Assembly: GCA_902762615.1 (NCBI GenBank)
Contig: CACWOX010000001.1
Location: 62,001-126,000, forward strand
Reading direction: 5' to 3'
From: an uncultured Ruminococcus sp.
GTDB lineage: Bacteria > Bacillota > Clostridia > Oscillospirales > Acutalibacteraceae
DNA length: 64,000 nt
Part shown: positions 44,090-53,654 of the stretch, one piece after another
Position numbering within the stretch: the stretch's first letter is position 1
Layout: the number at the start of each line of letters is the position of its first letter
Translations under genes and position numbers: made by a program
The notes under the pieces: generated by a model
The model's database searches: none
What the model saw: only the letters and a program-made list of their open reading frames with translations
What the model was told of the DNA's origin: nothing

Positions 44090-45063
44090 TCTTCTTCGCC
44101 GCCTTCTTCTTCGGTTTCCTCACCGAAATTGATCTCAAAATCGCCCACCTTGTCGGAATTCTCAAACAGAGCCGCCGCGAATGCCTTGGGGTTAAAGGGC
44201 TGCAAATCCTCTATCTTTTCGCCAACGCCAATGTACTTGACCGGAACGCCGAGTTCCTCCTTGATAGCCAGCACAACGCCGCCGCGCGCGGTGCCGTCCA
44301 GCTTGGTCAGGATAATGCCGGTCAGTCCTGCCGCGTCCTTGAAGGCACGCGCCTGATTGATGGCATTCTGTCCGGTGGTCGCGTCAAGCACCAGAAGCAC
44401 TTCGCGGTCGCATTCGGGAGCTTCGCGGTCAATGACGCGGTTGATTTTGGCAAGCTCATCCATCAGGTGCTTTTTGTTGTGAAGCCTTCCGGCGGTATCG
44501 CAGATGAGAATGTCCGCCTTGCGTGCCTTTGCGGCGCTGATTCCGTCGAATACAACCGCCGCCGGATCGCTGCCTTCGGAGTGCTTGACGATGTCGCACT
44601 TGGCTCTTTCCGCCCACACTTCCAGCTGGTCAATCGCCGCCGCGCGGAAGGTATCGGCTGCGGCAATGACGCATTTCCTGCCGTCCTTGCGGAAAATGGA
44701 GCAGAGCTTGCCGATGGTGGTCGTCTTGCCGACGCCGTTCACGCCGATCACCAGAATGACCGAGGGCTTGGTGTCGAGCTTGAGCGACATATCGCCGTCG
44801 AGCATTTCGGCAATGGTTTCGATGAACAGGTCGCGCACCTCCTGCGGGTCTTTTGTGCCTGTCTTTTTGACCTTGTCGCGCAGGGTATCGCAAATCTTTT
44901 CGGACGTGAGCATTCCCACGTCAGCAGCTATGAGCAACTCCTCCAGTTCTTCAAAAAGTTCCTCGTCAACCTTGGCAAAGCGCTTGAAAAGCGCATCTAT
45001 CTGACCCATAATGCCGTCGCGGGTCTTTTTTAATCCTTCTTTAAGGCTTTTGAAAAATCCCAT
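44086..45063 (-). CDS. ftsY: Signal recognition particle receptor FtsY
   Basis: 325 residues: short acidic N-terminal helix, N domain and GTPase G domain with [14 protein letters not shown] (G1), [18 protein letters not shown] and [12 protein letters not shown]. Docks SRP-ribosome complexes at the membrane. Ends in a Glu-rich tail. Start ATG at 45063 with GGAGG 7 bp upstream. Leads the rdgB-VanZ-yhbY-nadD-yqeK-LCP-rsfS run. Not next to ffh here. Confidence 0.97.
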   Translation of the reverse strand: MGFFKSLKEGLKKTRDGIMGQIDALFKRFAKVDEELFEELEELLIAADVGMLTSEKICDTLRDKVKKTGTKDPQEVRDLFIETIAEMLDGDMSLKLDTKPSVILVIGVNGVGKTTTIGKLCSIFRKDGRKCVIAAADTFRAAAIDQLEVWAERAKCDIVKHSEGSDPAAVVFDGISAAKARKADILICDTAGRLHNKKHLMDELAKINRVIDREAPECDREVLLVLDATTGQNAINQARAFKDAAGLTGIILTKLDGTARGGVVLAIKEELGVPVKYIGVGEKIEDLQPFNPKAFAAALFENSDKVGDFEINFGEETEEEGGEEE

Positions 45064-45122
45064 TTACATCATTCCTCCGATTTCTGTGGCGATTGCCGTA
45101 CAAACAGCCATCCCGTCATATA

Positions 45123-45151
45123 ATTATAACTGTAATATATGTAAAATGCAA
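45123..45151 (-). promoter_or_regulatory. ftsY promoter
   Basis: Minus strand TTGCAT (45146-45151), 17-bp spacer, TATAAT (45123-45128). Confidence 0.75.
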
Positions 45152-45208
45152 GTGTTTTTTCGTGCGCCGGTATTTATATTCATGGGCACAAATACAACAA
45201 AAATATGC

Positions 45209-45259
45209 AAAAACAACAAACAGCCCCGCTTTCTGTAAAAAGCGAAGCTGTCAGTTTTT
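45209..45259. terminator. Terminator of the upp/VanZ unit
   Basis: Stem ACAGCCCCGCTTT / AAAGCGAAGCTGT with T-rich sides on both strands, 45 bp past the VanZ stop. Confidence 0.7.
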
Positions 45260-45304
45260 ACATTATTCGACAATTACACTCATTTTGGAATACCGACAAG
45301 CGTA

Positions 45305-45850
45305 TCAGGCGTTGCTTTTTTTAGTTTTAATAAACCCTGCAATGCCAAAATAAATTCCCGCGCCGATAAGTGCGCCGAGGGTGTTGAGGATCAGGTCATC
45401 AGCATCCGTCAGTCTGTCAAAGAACGGAAGTTGGGAAATTTCAATGAAAAGGGAACAGCAAAAGCCCGCAAGAACGGTCTTTCTAATATTGTCCAGCTTT
45501 TTAAAGCACATCGGTAAAAATATCCCCACCGGAACAAACATCGCGATATTTCCGAAGAGGTTAGTCTTCCACCCGTCATACACATCGAACATATGCACAA
45601 AGGGAACAGGATTCAGCCACAGCGGAAACACCTTGGAGGCGTCGAATACCAGAGGGGCGATCTTCCCGTCCACATGATGCCACGGGAAGTAGACGATTCT
45701 CGCGATAACAACGATACAGACGTACAGCGTGAGCAGTTGCCATTCCCGGTGCCAGTCGACTTTCTTGTTCCGGCACGCGCGGTAACCTCTAAAAGTGACC
45801 CACGCAAGCGTGACGGCGGCAACCATCTCCCCGTAAGTAATCTGAAACAT
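45305..45850 (-). CDS. VanZ-family membrane protein
   Basis: 181 residues with four to five membrane helices. VanZ pattern NLFGNIAMFVPVGIFLPMCF, CCSLFIEISQLPFFDRLTDADDLILNTLGALIG. Function unknown. Twelve bp after upp, so cotranscribed with it. ATG at 45850 follows GGGGGAGG. Confidence 0.88.
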   Translation of the reverse strand: MFQITYGEMVAAVTLAWVTFRGYRACRNKKVDWHREWQLLTLYVCIVVIARIVYFPWHHVDGKIAPLVFDASKVFPLWLNPVPFVHMFDVYDGWKTNLFGNIAMFVPVGIFLPMCFKKLDNIRKTVLAGFCCSLFIEISQLPFFDRLTDADDLILNTLGALIGAGIYFGIAGFIKTKKSNA

Positions 45851-45862
45851 AAGTCCTCCCCC

Positions 45863-46492
45863 TTATTTCGTACCGAATATCCTGTCGCCCGCATCGCCCA
45901 GACCGGGAACAATGTAGGCATTTTCATTCAGATGGTCGTCAAGGCTGCCGACGTAGATGTCGATATCCGGGTGGGCGGCTTTGAGGGCGTTCAGTCCTTC
46001 GGGCGCCGCGATAATGCACATGAATTTGATGTTTTTGCAGCCCTTCGCCTTAATGAAATCGACAGCCTGTATTGCCGAACCGCCTGTGGCAAGCATCGGG
46101 TCGGGCAGAATGACCAGCCGCTCGTCGATATGCTCCGGCAGCTTGCAGTAATATTCGTGCGGCTCGTGAGTCACTTCGTCGCGGTAGAGTCCGATGTGTC
46201 CCACCTTTGCGGTGGGAACAAGGGCGAGAATGCCGTTGACCATGCCGAGTCCCGCACGGAGAATCGGCACAACGGCTAACTTCTTGCCCCAGATCATGGG
46301 CTGCATGGATTCGGCGACAGGACTTTTGACCGGAACAAGTTCGGTCGGCAGGTCGCGCAAAGCTTCATAGCCCATCAGCATGGCGATCTCCTCCGCCAGC
46401 ACGCGGAAGTCCTTTGTGCCGGTGTTTTCATCGCGCATGAGCGAGATCTTGTGCTTGATCAGCGGGTGATCCATAATAACTACTTTTGACAT
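45863..46492 (-). CDS. upp: Uracil phosphoribosyltransferase
   Basis: 209 residues; salvages uracil with PRPP to UMP. PRPP loop [43 protein letters not shown] and the C-terminal [14 protein letters not shown] are characteristic. ATG at 46492 after AGAGG. Gap of 245 bp from smc, filled with the repeat tract. Confidence 0.97.
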   Translation of the reverse strand: MSKVVIMDHPLIKHKISLMRDENTGTKDFRVLAEEIAMLMGYEALRDLPTELVPVKSPVAESMQPMIWGKKLAVVPILRAGLGMVNGILALVPTAKVGHIGLYRDEVTHEPHEYYCKLPEHIDERLVILPDPMLATGGSAIQAVDFIKAKGCKNIKFMCIIAAPEGLNALKAAHPDIDIYVGSLDDHLNENAYIVPGLGDAGDRIFGTK

Positions 46493-46516
46493 TTTATGTA
46501 CCTCTCTATTTTAAGT

Positions 46517-46740
46517 GTGGAGTGTGGAGTGTGGAGTTTGGAGTGTGGAGTTTTGGAAGGCGCATTCGCGCCTTAGAAATATAGCGCTCACATTCGTTCG
46601 CTTTTTTCATGAATACAGCATGAATTTTCAATCAAGCGAGCTTGCGGGCGTTCATATTCCGGCGCAGCAGGCGCTCCACCACTTCACACTGTCGGCTCTG
46701 CCGACCCATTCAGCTTCGCTAAATGACACTCCACACTCTA
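46517..46740. repeat. Heptamer tract GTGGAGT and inverted hairpin cluster
   Basis: Five units of GTGGAGT (46517-46551), then an AAGGCGC / GCGCCTT hairpin (46557-46574), GCGCTCACATTCGTTCGC (46583-46600), GCGAGCTTGCGGGCG, and a GTCGGCTCTGCCGAC hairpin (46691-46705). The block ends in CACTCCACACT, the complement of the tract, abutting the smc stop at 46738. I see no gene in it. Confidence 0.75.
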
Positions 46741-49700
46741 ATTGACTCCCAGCTTATCGCTGATCTCGTCGATTTTCAGCTCCAGCAGCTTGGAAACGCC
46801 GTCCTGCTGCATCGTCACACCGTAAATCATATTGGCGACCTCCATCGTGCCGCGTCTGTGGGTGATAATGATGTACTGCGTGGTGTCGCTCATTCTGCGG
46901 CAGTATTCCGCGATGTTGTCAACGTTGCGCTCGTCCAGCGCCGAGTCGATCTCGTCGAGAATACAGAAGGGAGACGGGTTGACCTTCATGATCGCAAAGT
47001 AAATGGCAACTGCGATAACCGTCTTTTCGCCGCCGCTGAAAAGGTCGATGTTCTTGATGGTCTTGCCGGGCGGCTGGGCGTGAATCTCTATGCCGCAGCT
47101 GAGCACGTCATTCCTGTCGGTCAGTTCAAGATAGCCGCTTCCTCCGCCGAAAAGCTCGGTGAATATTACCTTGAAGTGCTTGTTGATCTCGTCGAATTTC
47201 AGCACGAAAAGCTCCTTCATCTGCTCGGTGAGCGTTTCAATGAGCTTGTTGAGTTCGGCTTTTGACTTCTGCACGTCGGTGATCTGGGTCTTGTACATGG
47301 TGTATTTTTCAAATACTTCCTTGTATTCCTCCACGGCTCCGAGGTTGACCGGTTCTAAACGCTTCATCTGACCGCGCAGCTCCTTGACCTTCTTCTCGGA
47401 ATCGCGCAGATTTTCCGCAGGCTCAAACTGCTCCTGTGCTTCGCGGCGTGTGAGGTTGTATTCCTCAAACATCTTCTGAATGATGAGGTCGTACTCCTTC
47501 TGAGCCGCCGCGCGGCGCTCCTCCAATCGGGTGAGTTCGCCTGTGATTTTTTCTCTGTCCTCGGATTTCTCCTTGGAGAGCTTGCGCAGTTCGTGTATCT
47601 CTTTCTCGGCTTCTTCACGCTTGATGGCAAGCTCCGCCATGCCGTCCTTGTTGCTTGCGGCTTCAAGGCGGTTGTTCTCGGCGGTCTGACGCATCTGCCT
47701 TGCGCTCTCGGTAGTCTCGGCGTTTTGGGCTTCCAGCTCGGCAATCTCTGCCTTCATGCCTTCCGCACGCTCCGCCTGCTGTCCTCTGCGGCTCTCCGCC
47801 TCGCGGATAGAATTTTCCGCCGCTTCTATATCCTTCGTCAGCGACATGACCAGCATTCCGGTATCGCTGAGCTTGGTAGATAATTCCTCGCGCTTTCTGG
47901 CGGTTTCGGCGCGGATATTGCCCACGCCCGAAATTTCCTGCTCGACCGCGGCAAGCTGTTCGCCCAGCTGGAAAACCTCTTCCTGTGCGGAAGAAATTTT
48001 TTGCGCAAGGGCTTCGGTGCGTTCTCCCGCGCTGCCGCGTTCGCCCGAAAGCCGTTCTACTTCAAGCGTAAGAGTGGCAAGGTTTGCCGTGACGTTCTTC
48101 AAATCGGTTTCAAAGCGCACCTTGTCGTTGCCGACGGTCTGTCGCTTTTCGTCGTTTTCTCGCATCTGCGCCTTGACTTCGTTTGCCTGCTGTTCCAGCG
48201 CTGCGAATTTTTCCTTTAATTGACGGCTGCTTTCCATGCAGTCGGCAGCCTTCTTGCGAAGGGCTTCGATTTCGCCCTTGCGGGCAAGCAAGCCTGTATT
48301 TTTGGCAAGCGAACCGCCAGTGAGCGAACCGCCCGCGTTGATGACCTGTCCGTCAAGGGTGACAATGCGGAAGCGGTAGCCGTATCGGCGTGCCATATTG
48401 ACCGCGTTGTCGATGTTGTCCACAATGCAGATTTTTCCAAGGGCGTTGGAAATAATGTTGGCATATTTTTTGTCGTACTTGACAAGCCCGGAGGCGATAC
48501 CGACAAAGCCTTCGCAGCTTTCCAGACCGCTCTCGGTGAATCTGGACGGCTTGATGGTGGTGAGGGGAAGGAAGGTGGCGCGTCCTGCCCTGCTCTGTTT
48601 GAGCTGTGCAATGGCGCGTTTGGCGTCGTCCTCATTGTCCACGACGATATTCTGCATATTGCCGCCAAGGGCGATTTCTATGGCGGTGGCATACTCGTGC
48701 GGCACGTCAATCAGGCGGGAGACAGGGCCGTGAATGCCTTGCAGGGTGCCGTTTTCCGCCATCTTCATGACCGAACGGACGCTGCCGGCAAAGCCCTCCA
48801 TGCTCTTTTCCAGGTCTTCCAGAATACGCGCCTTGCGTTCGTGTCCCTTCGCGTCAAGCTCTTCGTTCTCGCTGTCCCGCTTGACCTGCGCCCCCTGCTG
48901 GCGGAGCAACTGAAGCTTTTCGCCCAGCTTCCGGTTGTCCTCATCCAGCTCGGCAATGCGGTCGCTTGCCCCCTGAATTGCCTCTTGGGTGAGCTTTTGG
49001 CTTTCGGAGAGCTTTTCGACGTCGCTCTGACGACGCTCAATCTCGCTGTCCACATTCTCCATGCGCGATGAAATTTCATTCATCTGCGACTGCGCCGAAG
49101 CCATGTCCACCTGCGCCGCCGAAATGCTGTTTGTGATCTCGGTGCGGCGGGACATAAGACCGCTTATCTTCTCGTTGAATTCGCTGTCATCGGTGCGAAG
49201 TGCTTCAAGCTGCTCTCTGAGCTGATCGACAAGGGCTCTTTTCTCTTCCAGCGTTTCCTTTTTTCCTGCCATCTCCTGCTGCTTCTGCTCAATTTCGCGC
49301 TTCATCAGGTCGCCGCTGGTCTTGTATTCCTCAATGTCGGCTCTCAGGCGTGCAATGCGCTCGGTGCGGTGTGTGATATCGTTTTCCAGCACAGCCGCTT
49401 CACCGTCGATGCGGGCGGCGGATTCCTCCAGTTCGGCGGAGTGCCGCATCATCTCGTCGCGCTTCATGGCAAGCTGATTGCTGTATTGGAATTTAGCCTC
49501 TATCTCGGCTTCGGTTTCTTCAATTTGCCTGTCGATCTGCTCCTGCTGTGTGCGGGCGAGGGTTTCCTTGTAATCCCAGTCGCGCAGCTGTGCGCCGGAT
49601 TTATCGAGGGTGGCAAGCCACAAGCCGATTTCCACATTTTTCTTCTGCTCCATCAGCTCTATGTACTTTTTCGCCTTCTCCGACTCCTTGCGAAGCGGCT

Positions 49701-50307
49701 CGACGCGCCCTTCCAGCTCCGACATGATCGCGTCGAGGTGAACGAGGTTGTCCTCGGCGCGGGCGAGATTGCGCTCGGCTTCCTGCTTGCGGTAGCGGTA
49801 TTTGGAGATGCCTGCCGCTTCCTCAAAAATGTTGCGGCGTTCCTCCGAGCGGACGTTGACAACGTCGGCGACCTTGCCCTGTCCGATGATGGAATAGCCG
49901 TCGCGCCCCATGCCGGTGTCCATGAAAAGCTCGTTGATGTCCTTGAGGCGAACCGCCTTGCCGTTGATCTTGTATTCGCTGTCCCCCGAGCGGTAATACC
50001 TTCGGGTGATGGCGACCTCGTCGCTGTCGAATTGCAGCGCGCGGTCGGTATTGTCAATGGTCAGCACCACTTCCGCGAAGCCCAGCGCCTTGCGCTGCGA
50101 GGTGCCGCCGAAGATCACGTCCTCCATCGACTTGATGCGGAGGATTCGGGTCGCCTGTTCGCCCAGAACCCAGCGCACCGCGTCGCTGATATTGCTCTTG
50201 CCGCTGCCGTTGGGACCGACAGCCGCCGTGATTCCCGGGACAAAGCTCATTTTCACCTTATCGGGGAAGGATTTAAAACCCATTATGTCAAGCGATTTTA
50301 AATGCAT
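46738..50307 (-). CDS. smc: Chromosome segregation protein SMC
   Basis: 1189 residues. Head N-half with Walker A GPNGSGKSNI and signature at the C-terminal end LFSGGEKTVIAVAIYFAI...CILDEIDSALDE. Two long coiled coils flank the hinge (about 515-680, ending GQVINAGGSLTGGS). Forms the chromosome-loading clamp with ScpA/ScpB, not encoded here. ATG at 50307 after GAGGAGC. Confidence 0.98.
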   Translation of the reverse strand: MHLKSLDIMGFKSFPDKVKMSFVPGITAAVGPNGSGKSNISDAVRWVLGEQATRILRIKSMEDVIFGGTSQRKALGFAEVVLTIDNTDRALQFDSDEVAITRRYYRSGDSEYKINGKAVRLKDINELFMDTGMGRDGYSIIGQGKVADVVNVRSEERRNIFEEAAGISKYRYRKQEAERNLARAEDNLVHLDAIMSELEGRVEPLRKESEKAKKYIELMEQKKNVEIGLWLATLDKSGAQLRDWDYKETLARTQQEQIDRQIEETEAEIEAKFQYSNQLAMKRDEMMRHSAELEESAARIDGEAAVLENDITHRTERIARLRADIEEYKTSGDLMKREIEQKQQEMAGKKETLEEKRALVDQLREQLEALRTDDSEFNEKISGLMSRRTEITNSISAAQVDMASAQSQMNEISSRMENVDSEIERRQSDVEKLSESQKLTQEAIQGASDRIAELDEDNRKLGEKLQLLRQQGAQVKRDSENEELDAKGHERKARILEDLEKSMEGFAGSVRSVMKMAENGTLQGIHGPVSRLIDVPHEYATAIEIALGGNMQNIVVDNEDDAKRAIAQLKQSRAGRATFLPLTTIKPSRFTESGLESCEGFVGIASGLVKYDKKYANIISNALGKICIVDNIDNAVNMARRYGYRFRIVTLDGQVINAGGSLTGGSLAKNTGLLARKGEIEALRKKAADCMESSRQLKEKFAALEQQANEVKAQMRENDEKRQTVGNDKVRFETDLKNVTANLATLTLEVERLSGERGSAGERTEALAQKISSAQEEVFQLGEQLAAVEQEISGVGNIRAETARKREELSTKLSDTGMLVMSLTKDIEAAENSIREAESRRGQQAERAEGMKAEIAELEAQNAETTESARQMRQTAENNRLEAASNKDGMAELAIKREEAEKEIHELRKLSKEKSEDREKITGELTRLEERRAAAQKEYDLIIQKMFEEYNLTRREAQEQFEPAENLRDSEKKVKELRGQMKRLEPVNLGAVEEYKEVFEKYTMYKTQITDVQKSKAELNKLIETLTEQMKELFVLKFDEINKHFKVIFTELFGGGSGYLELTDRNDVLSCGIEIHAQPPGKTIKNIDLFSGGEKTVIAVAIYFAIMKVNPSPFCILDEIDSALDERNVDNIAEYCRRMSDTTQYIIITHRRGTMEVANMIYGVTMQQDGVSKLLELKIDEISDKLGVN

Positions 50308-50325
50308 TTTTTCGCTCCTCGGTCA

Positions 50326-50754
50326 TTAATAAATGTACTTGCTTGGAATAATTGCCTTTGCGGCTTGAACGATCTCGCCGCCTGTAAAAGAAATCGTGCC
50401 TTCATGCGAAACGTAAACCATCCATTTTTCTGTATCATCAAAATAAAATGTTTCAACCGTCCGCGGAAAAACAAAGCCATCGCTATCCTTTTCACGCAGC
50501 AGATCAAATATGCTGTCATTTTCAAAGTATTCGCAAATATCCGTCTGGAATGTGTTGACGACAGAAATACCGCATTGACGAAATACTTTTTCAAGCAGAC
50601 AGATTTCTCCGTTTTTGTAAATTTCGTCAATGTCATAGGCGATGACAGAAATATCCTTTTTCAGCCTTGTCAGCGGAAACCAGTAGAGATCATGCCCGCA
50701 CGCATATTCATTCAGGAAGGAGAACAGCCTTGCTTCTATTGCAACATTTTTCAA
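50326..50754 (-). CDS. Hypothetical protein coupled to the GNAT gene, before smc
   Basis: 142 residues, no family recognised. Mixed alpha/beta, with EARLFSFLNEYACGHDLYWFPLTRLKKDISVIAYDID at the start and VYVSHEGTISFTGGEIVQAAKAIIP at the end. Starts with TTG overlapping the GNAT stop (TTGA), so it is translationally coupled. The position in the rnc-smc operon is the only clue. Could be a SUKH/immunity-like or RNA-related protein. Confidence 0.7.
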   Translation of the reverse strand: MKNVAIEARLFSFLNEYACGHDLYWFPLTRLKKDISVIAYDIDEIYKNGEICLLEKVFRQCGISVVNTFQTDICEYFENDSIFDLLREKDSDGFVFPRTVETFYFDDTEKWMVYVSHEGTISFTGGEIVQAAKAIIPSKYIY

Positions 50755-51260
50755 TTTATAAACTCCATATAAATGCGGTAGGGTCTGAATCCCATGTCTT
50801 CATAAAACCGCTGCGCGACTCTGTTGAATTCCCATACGTCAAGCTCGATGGTGTCAAAGCCTTTTTCGGCGGCGTAATGCTTGATGAATTCCATCATCGC
50901 CCTGCCGATTCCCTGCCGCTTGTGTTTTTTGTCAACGCCGAATTCCGTCACTTTCAGGTAGGTTCGCGCCTTGTTGTAGGGCGAACGCGGCTTGCGAATG
51001 ACCTCGATTGACGCAAATCCGCAGATCACGCCGTCCTTTTTGGCGACAACCACCCTGGACTGTTCATCCGCAAAGAATTCATAGATATACTGCGCCAGCT
51101 TTTTGCCGAATTTCTTGCGGAATACGTCAGGCCTGCCCTCCGCGTGGAGTTTATGCACCTGCTTGCGAAGGCAGTTGACTTCCTCCAGCTCGCTCTTTTT
51201 TGCAAAACGGATTCTGATTTTACTGGATTTCTTCGTATTGATTTTGCTGACTTTAGCCAT
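50751..51260 (-). CDS. GNAT acetyltransferase in the kptA cluster
   Basis: 169 residues. Classical GNAT motif A: TEFGVDKKHKRQGIGRAMMEFIKHYAAEKGFDTIELDV followed by FYEDMGFRPYRIYM. Lys-rich start. Substrate unknown. ATG at 51260 overlaps the kptA stop by 8 bp (ATGGCTAA), so cotranslated. Confidence 0.88.
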   Translation of the reverse strand: MAKVSKINTKKSSKIRIRFAKKSELEEVNCLRKQVHKLHAEGRPDVFRKKFGKKLAQYIYEFFADEQSRVVVAKKDGVICGFASIEVIRKPRSPYNKARTYLKVTEFGVDKKHKRQGIGRAMMEFIKHYAAEKGFDTIELDVWEFNRVAQRFYEDMGFRPYRIYMEFIN

Positions 51261-51843
51261 TGATTGTCACTTCTCCCTCATGATAAATTTCAATATATTG
51301 CGGCGGCACCTGCGCAATCTGCCACACGCCGTTGTCCGAAATCATAAAGTCATAGCCGTCCTCAGCCATCTGTACCGCTTGAATTTTCAACACAACCGGT
51401 GCCTCCGGCTTGCTGTGGCGGAATCCCACCTTGACCGCCGTTTCGTAATCAGGCGAAAGGTGGACATAATTGCGGCTGCCGGGGAGCAGACCCTTTGCCT
51501 TAATGCTCGGCATGAATCGCCATGCCGTTCCATGGTAAAGGAATTCCGGCGGTCGGCGGTGCTCCATTTCGATCACCACATCAATGGAATGTCCCTGATT
51601 GGCGCGGATTTTGCTGCCGTCAGCATTAAACCTGTAGCGCCCCTTGCTGTCATTCTCGACAATTCTTTCCAGAAGCGGACGATCTATGCGGAATTTACCC
51701 TTTGCATTAATCCCGTCTATCAGCGCATTGACATCCGCCCATCCTCCGATGCGCTCTATCTCAATGCCGATTACTTCCGGCTGGTGCCTTAGAATCAGGC
51801 TGATGAAGCGGCTCAATTTTACATTTTCTTCTTTCTTTTCCAT
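51253..51843 (-). CDS. kptA: RNA 2'-phosphotransferase (Tpt1/KptA family)
   Basis: 196 residues: N-terminal winged-helix half (KLSRFISLILRHQPEVIGIEIE, GWADVNALI) and C-terminal ADP-ribosyltransferase-like half (LYHGTAWRFMPSIKAKGLLP, HVHLSPDYETAVKVGFRH region). In eukaryotes it removes the 2'-phosphate left by tRNA splicing using NAD; the role in bacteria is unclear. ATG at 51843 with GGGGGA upstream. It overlaps the tail of the upstream radical-SAM gene by about 80 bp. Confidence 0.92.
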   Translation of the reverse strand: MEKKEENVKLSRFISLILRHQPEVIGIEIERIGGWADVNALIDGINAKGKFRIDRPLLERIVENDSKGRYRFNADGSKIRANQGHSIDVVIEMEHRRPPEFLYHGTAWRFMPSIKAKGLLPGSRNYVHLSPDYETAVKVGFRHSKPEAPVVLKIQAVQMAEDGYDFMISDNGVWQIAQVPPQYIEIYHEGEVTING

Positions 51844-52825
51844 CTATTGCATCATCCCCCTTTATCCTGATATTCCAGCCTTCTTCCGCCAGTTTGGCAA
51901 TATTGCTCTTTTTCTGTCCTGTTGCCTTTGAGATATCCGCCGTCGGGACATATACGACATAATCCCCGCCGTTTGGATAGGCTTCGGAAAGTGTCCTTTT
52001 TATCAGATTATAATACAAAATTCCCTCACATAATTCACGAAACGCGGGGTGATAGGCGCCGCCCACCATTTCGCCCTCCACGCCGTCGGAGGCGTGAAGT
52101 CCCAGTTTGATGACGTTGATCCGCTTTTGCTCAAAGAATCGCAAAAGCTGGGCGCATAGCTTCGCCGCGTCCTCATACCCTTGTGGAAGGTACTCCCCCG
52201 TGCGCATTTTTTCCGCTAACTCTGTGCCTTCCAGCACCACTGTGGGATAAATTCTCACGGTATCGGGACGCAGCGCGGCAATCTGACGGGCAGTGTATCT
52301 CGCGCCGACGTTGTCGTCGCCGTAGAGTCCCGTCATCATCTGCAAGCCGAGAGAAAAACCGTATTCTTTGATGAGTCGGGAAGCGTCGATCACATCCTGC
52401 GCCGTATGTCCGCGTTGATTGAGCAAAAGCACCTCGTCCCGCATGGACTGCGCTCCCAGTTCGATGGAAGTCACGCCGTATTGTTTGAGTATTTTTAATA
52501 TTTCATCGTCAATGGCGTCGGGTCTTGTAGACGCCCTGATTCCGGCTACCTTTCCGTCTGCAATAAAATCATGTGCCGCTTCCAGCAATTCGATCATGTA
52601 TTCCCGATTGATCGCGGTAAAACTCCCGCCGAAGAAGGCGATCTCCGCGTTATCTCCCTGAAAGCGCGGTGAAGCAAGCGCCGTATTCACAGCCCTGCGA
52701 ACGTCCTCGGCTGTCGGCTGCGATACCGCGCCGGAAATGGTGCGCTGGTTGCAGAAGGCACACTGGTGGGGACAGCCGTTGTGCGGAATGAATATCGCTA
52801 TGTTGGAATGTTTATTACCTGCCAT
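51761..52825 (-). CDS. Elp3-like radical SAM protein
   Basis: 354 residues from the ATG at 52825. N-terminal IAIFIPHNGCPHQCAFCNQRT contains the CX3CX2C iron-sulfur site; SIELGAQSMRD and GLQMMTGLYGDD are typical of the Elp3-related small bacterial family without the acetyltransferase half. Probably a tRNA or RNA modification enzyme. The last ~30 residues (KGDDAIDGKERRK...) overlap kptA. One more G in the GGGGG run would create an immediate stop, so the tail may be a slippage product. Two bp from the rnc stop. Confidence 0.85.
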   Translation of the reverse strand: MAGNKHSNIAIFIPHNGCPHQCAFCNQRTISGAVSQPTAEDVRRAVNTALASPRFQGDNAEIAFFGGSFTAINREYMIELLEAAHDFIADGKVAGIRASTRPDAIDDEILKILKQYGVTSIELGAQSMRDEVLLLNQRGHTAQDVIDASRLIKEYGFSLGLQMMTGLYGDDNVGARYTARQIAALRPDTVRIYPTVVLEGTELAEKMRTGEYLPQGYEDAAKLCAQLLRFFEQKRINVIKLGLHASDGVEGEMVGGAYHPAFRELCEGILYYNLIKRTLSEAYPNGGDYVVYVPTADISKATGQKKSNIAKLAEEGWNIRIKGDDAIDGKERRKCKIEPLHQPDSKAPAGSNRH

Positions 52826-52826
52826 A

Positions 52827-53522
52827 TCAATAGCCCATGAGTTCCAGCGCCTCGTGCGCGGCGTTCTGCTCGGCTTCCTTCTTGCTCCTGCCGCCGCCCT
52901 TGCCGATGACGTTGCTGTTGAGATGTACCTCCACCACGAAATGCTTGTTGTGGTCGGGACCGCTCTCGCCCACAAGCACATAGCTCAGCCGTTCCTCGGC
53001 ATTCTGCTGAATGATCTCCTGCAGCATGGTCTTGTAATCCTTGCTGCGGTAAAGGTTCGGGTGCTCCAGTTCTTCAAGGATAAAGCCCATGACGAATTTC
53101 CGCGCCTGCTCCATGCCGCCATCGAGGAATATCGCGGCAATGAGTGCCTCAAATGCATCGGCTAAAATGGAAGGGCGCTTGTCGCCGCCGGAATTTCGCT
53201 CTCCCCGTCCGAACATGATGTATTCGCCCAGCTGAATCTTTCTGGCGAATCCGCAAAGGGTCGATTCGCAGACAAGTGAGGAACGCAGCTTGGTCAGATC
53301 GCCCTCCTGCTTGCTGCGGAACTTAGCATAAAGGTGTTCCGACACCACTATGCTAAGCACCGCATCTCCCAAAAATTCCAGACGTTCGTTGCTTTGCAAA
53401 TGCTTGCCTTCGTTGGCGTATGACGAATGCGTCAGCGCCGTCAGCAGAAATTTTTTATTCTGGAAATGATAGCCTATTGTATCCTCTAAATAGGAGGGAT
53501 CAAGACTTTTCTGCTCTGTCAT
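52827..53522 (-). CDS. rnc: Ribonuclease III
   Basis: 231 residues. Catalytic signature NERLEFLGDAVLSIVVSEHLY, DAFEALIAAIFLDGG and a C-terminal double-strand RNA-binding domain (DYKTMLQEIIQQN...GRSKKEAEQNAAHEAL). Cuts rRNA precursors and other duplex RNA. ATG at 53522. Normally followed by smc; here three RNA-related genes and a hypothetical intervene. Confidence 0.97.
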   Translation of the reverse strand: MTEQKSLDPSYLEDTIGYHFQNKKFLLTALTHSSYANEGKHLQSNERLEFLGDAVLSIVVSEHLYAKFRSKQEGDLTKLRSSLVCESTLCGFARKIQLGEYIMFGRGERNSGGDKRPSILADAFEALIAAIFLDGGMEQARKFVMGFILEELEHPNLYRSKDYKTMLQEIIQQNAEERLSYVLVGESGPDHNKHFVVEVHLNSNVIGKGGGRSKKEAEQNAAHEALELMGY

Positions 53523-53547
53523 ATTTTCAGCCCTTTCTAAAATGAGT

Positions 53548-53649
53548 GTGAAATTTGAAACGTGAAGTGTGAAATTATATCAGAATGAACCTTGCGAAAA
53601 GCAATGCATACTGAAAAAAATTTCACATTTCACACTTCACATTTCACAT
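53548..53649. repeat. Inverted heptamer tracts between plsX and rnc
   Basis: Four GTGAAAT-type units (53548-53575) and four TTCACAT-type units (53622-53649), which are complementary to each other. The RNA would form a ~30-bp stem around a ~46-nt loop. Begins five bases after the plsX stop. No acpP gene is present in this gap, although acpP usually lies here. Confidence 0.75.
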
Positions 53650-53654
53650 TGGAA

